From an uncultured Clostridia bacterium (lineage in GTDB: Bacteria > Bacillota > Clostridia > Oscillospirales > Ruminococcaceae), in assembly GCA_947427325.1 (NCBI GenBank), contig CANEHP010000162.1, positions 1-5,139 on the forward strand: a DNA stretch of 5,139 bases. The letters run 5' to 3'. The translations under genes were made by a program, and so were the position numbers. Position 1 is the first letter of the stretch. Each line of letters starts with the position of its first letter. This document shows, piece by piece, positions 1 through 5,139 of this stretch. The notes beneath the pieces are model-generated. The model was not told the origin of the DNA. It did no database searches and saw only the letters and a list, made by a program, of their open reading frames with translations.

Positions 1-17
1 GCTCTGCCTCGATTTTT

Positions 18-44
18 GTTTTTGGCGGCTTTGCCGCCAAAAAC
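18..44. repeat. Perfect 12-bp inverted repeat (strong hairpin), possible dispersed repeat element
   Basis: The arms GTTTTTGGCGGC (18-29) and GCCGCCAAAAAC (33-44) are perfect complements around a 3-nt loop, so either strand would fold into a stable hairpin. The T run precedes the GC stem and the A run follows it on both strands, the reverse of a Rho-independent terminator. A 9-nt motif recurs nearby with one mismatch (CGGCTTTGC at 26-34, CAGCTTTGC at 50-58). The bases at 35-38 can also pair with 45-48 to form a competing small stem. Such compact GC palindromes outside genes are often dispersed REP-like elements, but one copy cannot show that. Confidence 0.6.
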
Positions 45-104
45 GGCGTCAGCTTTGCTCTCTCGGCTATCGGTATCCAACATAATTCAAAAGTACATTA
101 GGAT

Positions 105-133
105 AATAAAAATTTGCAGTCAAAATTATTGAC
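105..133 (-). terminator. Weak candidate terminator after fucI
   Basis: Beginning 18 nt past the fucI stop, the minus strand forms GTCAA, a 5-nt loop and TTGAC (133-119), then TGCAA and a T-rich run ATTTTTATT. The stem is only 5 bp and AT-rich, and the T run starts 5 nt after it, so this is a poor intrinsic terminator. It is listed because nothing better is seen before the left edge. Confidence 0.2.
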
Positions 134-150
134 AATATTCTTAAAAATTT

Positions 151-1932
151 TTATTTATATAAGCTGCCATAATTAGCGCAAGCTCTGTAATCAGCACCCT
201 CCAAATCCTTTGTTCCAAAGGAAGCCCAGGCATGAGGGCGGTATATTCTATCCTCTGAAATATTGTGAAGAGAAACAGGTATACGCAGCATGGAAGCAAG
301 AGTAATCATATCCGCACCTATATGACCGTAAACAAATGCGCCGTGGTTTGCGCCCCAGTTAACCATAACAGAGTAAACATCCTTAAAGCTGTCAGTGCCT
401 GTAAGAATGGGAGTAAACCAGGTTGAAGGCCAGGTTTTATCGGTTCTGTCAAGGAGTATTTTGTTGACATTTTCGGGCAGCTCTATAGTATATCCCTCAA
501 CTATATGAATGGCAGGACCTAAGCCCTTGACCAAATTCACTCTTGCGAAGGTGCAGGGCATTACACCCTTTGTAGAATAGCTTGACGAAAATCCGCCCCC
601 TCTAAAATAGCCTAAGTTTGCACAGGGCCAAGTGGTGGCTTTAAGACAAGCGTCAATGTCCTTATCGGTCATATCCCACCAGTTTTTCATACAGTTTTCG
701 CCTTTTTCGTTTATGCAGGCGCCTGTGCCGTCAAGGGCGGCAGCGCCGCTGTTAATAAGATGGATAAAGCCGTTTGAAGCTATGCCATTAGGCCTCCAGC
801 CTGTCACTCTTTCAACTGCCTCAGGCGACCAATATGTCCTTACATCGGCAAAAATAGCGGCTTTTGAAGTTAATTCGTGCAGCAAAAGAAGAGTTACGCC
901 GTTAAGACCGTCATTTTCGGTAGCAAACGGTATAGGCTCACGTTTTCCGTTCCAGTCAAAGGTGGTGTTTAAAATTGCCTCGGTAAAGTCGGCGTTAGGC
1001 ATAAAATCCGTCCAGTTGCGCTGACCCTGGAAACCGCCCAGGATCGCATTTCTGCCCTTTGCTTCTTCCAACCATCCCATTTCGGCCAGCTTTGGATTGC
1101 CCTTCATAATATCCATTACAATGCAGGTCATCTTTGCGATAAACTGCCAATTCTCCTCTTTTTCCTCAGGAGAAAGGACTGTGCGTTGATAGAACATTCC
1201 ATCGGTGGGGTTAATGTCTATACCCTCCTTGCAGTTAGCCTTTATCCAAGCCAAAGCCTTTTCATACTCGTCCTTATCGTAAATACCAAGCTTTTCGCGG
1301 CGGATAATCTCCGTCATATCCACCCACTCGGGGTGCATACCCAAATAGCTTCGGAAAAAGTCCTCGTTGCAGTAAGAGCCGGCAATACCCATAGCCACTG
1401 CACCTATATTGACATAGCTCTTGTTTCTGATATCGCCTACAGCCGCCGCACAGCGTGCGAAACGCAGGATTTTATCCTCTGCGTCGTCGGGTATTGTCTT
1501 ATCATCGGCGTCCTTAACGTCATGTCCGTAAATGGAAAAGCAGGGCATTCCGATTTGAGCATATGCGCTCATAGCCGCAGCCAGGAAAACTGCGCCGGGA
1601 CGCTCCGTTCCGTTAAAGCCCCATATAGCCTTAATAGTGTTGGGGTTTTCGTCAATTACCGTTGTAACATAGCACCAGCAAGGAGTAACGGTGAGAGTTG
1701 CAACAACATTCTCCCTGCTGAATTTTTCGTTGCAGGCTGCGCTTTCGGCAATTCCTCCGATAGTGGTGTCTGCAATAACGCACTCCACAGGCTCGCCGCT
1801 TGCATGGCGCACCTTAGAAGTGATAAGCTCCGCAGCGGCCTTTGCCATATTCATGGTTTGTTCTTCAAGACTTTCTCGGATTCCGAACTGCCGTCCGTCA
1901 ATTACAGGTCTGATGCCGATTTTTGATAGCAT
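151..1932 (-). CDS. fucI: L-fucose isomerase
   Basis: This cytoplasmic, Mn-dependent ketol isomerase converts L-fucose to L-fuculose, the first step of the fucose pathway; the family also acts on D-arabinose. The 593-residue product matches the length of E. coli FucI (591) and, by recall, aligns along its whole length: KIGIRPVIDGR at 4-14, RESLEEQTMNMAKA at 19-32, TVTPCWCY at 81-88, KAIWGFNGTERPGAV at 101-115, FADVRTYWSPEA at 361-372 and NWGANHG at 525-531. The metal ligands known in E. coli (Glu337, Asp361, His528) correspond to Glu339 (ATEN), Asp363 (FADV) and His530 (ANHG), so the enzyme should be active. The ATG at 1932-1930 is chosen because GGGAGGA lies 7 nt upstream, the frame reaches a stop about 30 nt further up, and the protein begins just before the conserved KIGIRPVIDG. 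There is no signal peptide or membrane segment. It lies 183 bp downstream of purL on the same strand, with its own promoter and operator candidates. Substrate preference among L-fucose, D-arabinose and related sugars cannot be settled from sequence. Confidence 0.97.
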   Translation of the reverse strand: MLSKIGIRPVIDGRQFGIRESLEEQTMNMAKAAAELITSKVRHASGEPVECVIADTTIGGIAESAACNEKFSRENVVATLTVTPCWCYVTTVIDENPNTIKAIWGFNGTERPGAVFLAAAMSAYAQIGMPCFSIYGHDVKDADDKTIPDDAEDKILRFARCAAAVGDIRNKSYVNIGAVAMGIAGSYCNEDFFRSYLGMHPEWVDMTEIIRREKLGIYDKDEYEKALAWIKANCKEGIDINPTDGMFYQRTVLSPEEKEENWQFIAKMTCIVMDIMKGNPKLAEMGWLEEAKGRNAILGGFQGQRNWTDFMPNADFTEAILNTTFDWNGKREPIPFATENDGLNGVTLLLLHELTSKAAIFADVRTYWSPEAVERVTGWRPNGIASNGFIHLINSGAAALDGTGACINEKGENCMKNWWDMTDKDIDACLKATTWPCANLGYFRGGGFSSSYSTKGVMPCTFARVNLVKGLGPAIHIVEGYTIELPENVNKILLDRTDKTWPSTWFTPILTGTDSFKDVYSVMVNWGANHGAFVYGHIGADMITLASMLRIPVSLHNISEDRIYRPHAWASFGTKDLEGADYRACANYGSLYK

Positions 1933-1939
1933 ATGAGTG

Positions 1940-1946
1940 TCCTCCC
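1940..1946 (-). promoter_or_regulatory. Ribosome binding site of fucI
   Basis: The minus strand reads GGGAGGA, followed by 7 nt (CACTCAT) and then the ATG. This is a near-ideal Shine-Dalgarno sequence at good spacing and fixes the fucI start. Its strength suggests high translation once the message is made. Confidence 0.9.
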
Positions 1947-1958
1947 GATAAATAATTT

Positions 1959-1980
1959 TTGTTTAAATATGTTTAACCAA
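1959..1980 (-). promoter_or_regulatory. Candidate operator: 22-bp near-palindrome in the fucI leader
   Basis: On the minus strand the two halves read TTGGTTAAACA and TATTTAAACAA. Nine of the 11 symmetric base pairs match; the mismatches are the fourth and tenth positions from each end. The same stretch can also be read as the direct repeat TTAAACA twice, exactly 10 bp apart, which is one helical turn. It lies 13 bp upstream of the fucI RBS and about 20 bp downstream of the nearer candidate -10 box, where a bound repressor could block transcription. Size and symmetry fit sugar-responsive repressors such as the LacI family, but no regulator gene is in the window. AT-rich sequence gives palindromes easily, so the symmetry is seen and the function is inferred. 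Confidence 0.4.
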
Positions 1981-1999
1981 AATCCCCAAGTATTTCCGC

Positions 2000-2028
2000 A
2001 TTTTATATGTCGGAGAAAGCATTGGCAG
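2000..2028 (-). promoter_or_regulatory. Candidate fucI promoter, proximal
   Basis: On the minus strand a -35-like CTGCCA (2028-2023; 4 of 6 to TTGACA) is followed by a 17-bp spacer and a -10-like TAAAAT (2005-2000; 5 of 6 to TATAAT). Transcription would begin near 1993-1992, leaving a leader of about 60 nt that contains the near-palindrome at 1959-1980 and the RBS. AT-rich gaps offer many chance matches, so this is a candidate only. Confidence 0.4.
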
Positions 2029-2075
2029 TCCTTCAGTGTGAAATATTATTCGCAACTTAAACCATAATTGGCAGT
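2021..2075. repeat. Pair of 9-bp direct repeats between purL and fucI
   Basis: ATTGGCAGT occurs on the plus strand at 2021-2029 and 2067-2075, exactly repeated with starts 46 bp apart; the minus strand reads ACTGCCAAT. Each copy contains the CTGCCA that serves as a candidate -35 hexamer. The repeat itself is directly visible. Whether it is a tandem promoter pair, two binding sites for one regulator or chance is open. Confidence 0.5.
2045..2074 (-). promoter_or_regulatory. Candidate fucI promoter, distal
   Basis: A second CTGCCA (2074-2069), in the other copy of the same 9-bp repeat, is followed after 18 bp by AATAAT (2050-2045; 5 of 6 to the -10 consensus). It resembles the proximal pair and could be a tandem promoter. 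Equally, the shared ACTGCCAAT could be a protein-binding site and this pairing accidental. Confidence 0.25.
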
Positions 2076-2115
2076 GCCGTAAATTTTTATAAATCGCAGC
2101 TGTTGTCTTTCCGTA

Positions 2116-5100
2116 TCATTTGAAATAATCCACGCCGCCCTTAAACAAAGGCTGAAGCTTGTTTCCGTCCACATTTACCGCACATCTTGCATCGCTGATA
2201 CGCTCGCTGTGTCCCATTTTTCCCAAAATCCTTCCGTCGGGAGAGATAATGCCCTCAATAGCATGCATAGAGCCGTTAGGGTTAAATGCCAGATCCATAG
2301 TAGGCTTACCCTGCAAATCCACATATTGAGTAGCAACCTGTCCGTTGGCAATAAGCTTTTGAATAACATCCTCGCCTGCCACAAATCTGCCCTCGCCATG
2401 AGAAATAGGCACAACATGAGTTTCACCAACCTTGCAGTGCATAAGCCATGGGGATTTATCGGTGCAGACCTTTGTATAAACCATTTGGGATTGATGTCTG
2501 CCTATTGTGTTAAATGTAAGAGTAGGATTGTCCTTAGTGAGGGGCATTATCTCGCCAAAAGGCAAAAGCCCCAGCTTTATCAATGCCTGAAAGCCGTTGC
2601 AGATACCCAGCATTAAGCCGTCACGCTTGTAAAGCATATCGCTGATGGCGTTCTTAATTCTTGGGTTTCTGAAAAATGCATTGATAAATTTAGCCGATCC
2701 TTCGGGTTCGTCGCCGCCGCTGAATCCGCCGGGAACAGCAATTATCTGGCTGCTTTCAATAAGCCTTGCAAAGGCTTCTGCGGATTCCTCCATAGCGGCT
2801 GCACTCAGATTTCTTATAACAAAGGTTTCCGACTCGCCGCCGTTTCTGTCAAAAGCGTCCGCCATATCATATTCGCCGTTTGTACCGGGGAATACGGGAA
2901 TAAGCACCCTTGGCTTAGCGGTTTTGCAGGCAGGAGCGCAAACCAAATCACAGCCCTCTGTGTAACGTATTTCGTCGGGTGCGGGCTGAGCGGGAGTCGT
3001 ATTTCTGAAAATAGGCTCAAGCTTACTGTTCCATTTATTCTCAAGCTCCGAAATATCAAGAATCACATCACCGCAGTAAATTTTGTATTCGTCGATAGTT
3101 TCGCCTATGTGCCTTGCTCCCTCAATTTCACCCTCCGCTTCAATAATAAAGCCGCCGCAGCAGGGATTGAACAATGTATCATCATCTAAATTATCCAATT
3201 TAACGCCGATATGATTGCCCAAGGACATTTTAAAGACACCCTCTGCAATGCCGCCTCCCGTAATTGCCCAAACAGAAAGAGCCTTTTTGTCGGCAATAGC
3301 TTTTTCGACCACATCATAAACAGCTTTAACGCTTTTAAAATCGGGAAGCTTATTTTCATCATATTTGGGGCAGATATAATAAAGCTTGCTGAAAGGAAGC
3401 TTAAACTCCGCACTTATAACGCTGTCAGCCTTAGCGGTTGAAACAGCGAAGGAAACAAGTGTGGGGGGAACGTCTATATTCTCAAAGGTACCGCTCATAC
3501 TGTCCTTGCCGCCGATTGCGCCGCAGGATAATTCAAGCTGTGCCTTGTACGCTCCCAAAAGCGCCGCAAAAGGCTTGCCCCAGCGGGAAGGATTGTTCTG
3601 CGTTCTTTCAAAATACTCCTGGAAGGTGAGCCAGCACTTTTTAGAAGAGCCGCCCGCCGCAACCACCTTTGCGATGCTTTCAATAACTGCCAGCATTGCG
3701 CCATGGTAAGGGGACTGTGTGCTGATCTTGGGATCAAAGCCCCAGCCCATAACAGAGGCTGTGTTTGTATTATTGCCCTTAACGGGAATTTTGGCAGCCA
3801 TAGCCTGAACCGGAGTTTGCTGTGTTCTTCCGCTGAAGGGCATTAACACCGTTGCAGCTCCTATAGTGCTGTCAAAACGCTGTATAAGACCCTTTTGGGA
3901 GCAAATATTAAGGTCGCTTACCATTTCCTCCCAGCACTGCCTTGTGTTGGTTCTGCCTGTGGAGTAGCTGACGTCGGGGCAGGGAACCGATATGTCGGTA
4001 TGCTTTTCCGCTCCGTTGGAATTAAGGAACTCACGGGAAATATCACAGATAGTCTTTCCGTTCCAGATCATTTTAAGCCTTGGTTCTTCCTTAACTACCG
4101 CAACAGGAGTTGCCTCTAAATTTTCCTTTCCCGCAAGAGCAATAAACCTGTCAACATTCTCCTTTTCAACAACAACCGCCATTCTTTCCTGTGACTCGGA
4201 TATAGCCAATTCTGTACCGTCCAAGCCGTCATACTTCTTTGGAACAGCGTTCAAATTTATTTCAAGACCATCGGCAAGCTCTCCGATAGCAACGGAAACG
4301 CCGCCTGCGCCAAAGTCGTTGCAGCGTTTAATCAGCGTTGTTGCTTCGGGATTTCTGAACAGTCTTTGCAGCTTTCTTTCTTCGGGAGCATTTCCCTTTT
4401 GAACCTCTGCGCCGCAGCTTTCAAGGCTTTCAACGCTGTGTGATTTGGAAGAGCCTGTTGCGCCGCCGCAGCCGTCCCGCCCTGTTTTACCGCCTAACAG
4501 GATAATAATATCTCCTGCTGCGGGTCTTTCTCTGCGGACATTTTCTATTGGGGCAGCACCGATAACTGCGCCGATTTCCATCCTCTTTGCCATATATCCC
4601 GGGTGATAAATTTCCGCAACATGACCTGTTGCAAGACCGATCTGGTTGCCGTAGGAGGAGTAGCCCGCCGCCGCAGTAGTGGTAATTTTTCTCGGCGGCA
4701 GCTTTCCGGGAATAGTTTTATCCACAGGCAGCAAGGGATCTGATGCACCCGTGACACGCATAGCCTGATAAACAAAGGAGCGTCCCGAAAGGGGATCTCT
4801 GATTGCGCCGCCAAGGCAGGTAGCAGCGCCGCCGAAGGGTTCAATTTCGGTGGGGTGATTGTGGGTTTCGTTTTTGAACATCAAAAGCCACTGCTCGTCC
4901 TTACCGTCAACATCAACGGTGATTTTAACAGAGCAGGCGTTAATTTCCTCGCTTTCGTCAAGGTCGGGAAGAAGTCCGTCTGCCTTAAGCTTTTTAGCCG
5001 CCATAGTAGCCAGATCCATAAGGCATATGGGCTTATCTCCTCTGCCAAGCTCCTCACGGTGAATTTTGTATTCCTTGTATGTTTCTGCTATATAGGGCGC

Positions 5101-5139
5101 GTTTATTTCCGCATTGTCAATAATAGTGCCGAAGGTGGT
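2116..5139 (-). CDS. purL: Phosphoribosylformylglycinamidine synthase (FGAM synthase), long single-chain form, N-terminus cut by window edge
   Basis: The enzyme converts FGAR, ATP and glutamine to FGAM in step four of de novo purine synthesis, in the cytoplasm. The frame is open to the right edge, giving 1007 visible residues and a TGA stop. The first Met in the window (codon 5019-5017) is internal: the 40 codons before it read as conserved PurL (FGTIIDNAEINAPYIAETYK). Long PurL proteins have about 1230-1300 residues, so roughly 230 N-terminal residues, the start and the RBS are missing. Counting from the edge, visible landmarks are the ATP/Mg motif FKNETHNHPTEIEPFGG (about 88-104), the glycine loop DFGAGG (275-280), GGKDSM of the second synthetase half (543-548), and a C-terminal class I glutaminase domain from about 744. 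That domain keeps the nucleophile Cys847 (GICNG; codon 2601-2599), His977 and Glu979 (GHSER). The glutaminase is therefore fused, as in proteobacterial PurL, not a separate PurQ. No frameshift or internal stop is seen. The family assignment is near certain. Confidence 0.97.
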   Translation of the reverse strand, partial: TTFGTIIDNAEINAPYIAETYKEYKIHREELGRGDKPICLMDLATMAAKKLKADGLLPDLDESEEINACSVKITVDVDGKDEQWLLMFKNETHNHPTEIEPFGGAATCLGGAIRDPLSGRSFVYQAMRVTGASDPLLPVDKTIPGKLPPRKITTTAAAGYSSYGNQIGLATGHVAEIYHPGYMAKRMEIGAVIGAAPIENVRRERPAAGDIIILLGGKTGRDGCGGATGSSKSHSVESLESCGAEVQKGNAPEERKLQRLFRNPEATTLIKRCNDFGAGGVSVAIGELADGLEINLNAVPKKYDGLDGTELAISESQERMAVVVEKENVDRFIALAGKENLEATPVAVVKEEPRLKMIWNGKTICDISREFLNSNGAEKHTDISVPCPDVSYSTGRTNTRQCWEEMVSDLNICSQKGLIQRFDSTIGAATVLMPFSGRTQQTPVQAMAAKIPVKGNNTNTASVMGWGFDPKISTQSPYHGAMLAVIESIAKVVAAGGSSKKCWLTFQEYFERTQNNPSRWGKPFAALLGAYKAQLELSCGAIGGKDSMSGTFENIDVPPTLVSFAVSTAKADSVISAEFKLPFSKLYYICPKYDENKLPDFKSVKAVYDVVEKAIADKKALSVWAITGGGIAEGVFKMSLGNHIGVKLDNLDDDTLFNPCCGGFIIEAEGEIEGARHIGETIDEYKIYCGDVILDISELENKWNSKLEPIFRNTTPAQPAPDEIRYTEGCDLVCAPACKTAKPRVLIPVFPGTNGEYDMADAFDRNGGESETFVIRNLSAAAMEESAEAFARLIESSQIIAVPGGFSGGDEPEGSAKFINAFFRNPRIKNAISDMLYKRDGLMLGICNGFQALIKLGLLPFGEIMPLTKDNPTLTFNTIGRHQSQMVYTKVCTDKSPWLMHCKVGETHVVPISHGEGRFVAGEDVIQKLIANGQVATQYVDLQGKPTMDLAFNPNGSMHAIEGIISPDGRILGKMGHSERISDARCAVNVDGNKLQPLFKGGVDYFK

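Noticed and set aside
18..44. Intrinsic terminator of fucI.
   Set aside because: On the minus strand the stem is followed by AAAAAC and more A, not T, and the T run comes before the stem.
129..161. Perfect TTGACA (129-134) on the plus strand with TATATA (156-161) downstream as a promoter.
   Set aside because: The spacing is 21 bp, the best hexamer at 17 bp matches the -10 box at only 3 of 6 positions, and it would drive transcription antisense into fucI. The TTGACA is part of the small AT-rich hairpin.
1186..1926. Long open frame on the plus strand, antisense to fucI (246 codons).
   Set aside because: It lies wholly within fucI, shows no family I recognise, has no ribosome binding site that I noticed, and its translation looks like a shadow of fucI codon bias. 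The same holds for the shorter plus-strand frames across both genes.
2062..2080. Small symmetric motifs CCATAATTGG and GGCAGTGCC as separate operators.
   Set aside because: The arms are only 3-4 bp, as expected by chance, and they overlap the 9-bp direct repeat already listed.
1933..2115. Riboswitch or small RNA in the gap between purL and fucI.
   Set aside because: I could not find the conserved cores or multi-stem layout of known purine, PRPP or T-box leaders, and such a switch would be expected upstream of purL, not after it.
5017..5019. Met codon as the start of purL.
   Set aside because: The 40 codons upstream are open and read as conserved PurL sequence, so the true start is beyond the right edge.

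Overview
The window holds two genes, both read from the minus strand, in the order purL (upstream, cut by the right edge) then fucI (complete), with no third gene. The protein sequences and the roughly even base composition, with AT-rich gaps, suggest a Gram-positive anaerobe of the class Clostridia, probably a gut lineage. This rests on two things: a single-chain PurL of the clostridial long type (motifs FKNETHNHPTEIEPF and KMGHSER), and a strong GGGAGGA ribosome binding site. No marker here fixes the genus.

Layout from right to left, the direction of transcription. Positions 5139-2116 encode most of phosphoribosylformylglycinamidine (FGAM) synthase, a de novo purine enzyme. The start codon and roughly 230 N-terminal residues lie beyond the window. 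Positions 2115-1933 are a 183-bp AT-rich gap. It has no convincing purL terminator. It does hold two promoter-like pairs whose -35 hexamers sit in a 9-bp direct repeat, a 22-bp near-palindrome that looks like a repressor operator, and the fucI ribosome binding site. Positions 1932-151 encode L-fucose isomerase, complete, with all three metal ligands. Positions 150-1 are non-coding: a weak AT-rich hairpin after fucI, then a perfect 12-bp GC-rich inverted repeat at 18-44 whose flanks are wrong for a terminator and which may belong to a dispersed repeat family.

The two enzymes belong to unrelated pathways (purine synthesis; catabolism of L-fucose or D-arabinose). The gap between them, with its own promoter and operator candidates, suggests fucI is regulated separately from purL. 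No other fucose genes (kinase, aldolase, permease, regulator) are visible, but they could lie left of position 1.

I see no novel multi-gene system. Both genes are well-known families with intact active sites. The parts worth a second look are the non-coding signals, chiefly the near-palindrome in the fucI leader and the hairpin at the left edge.
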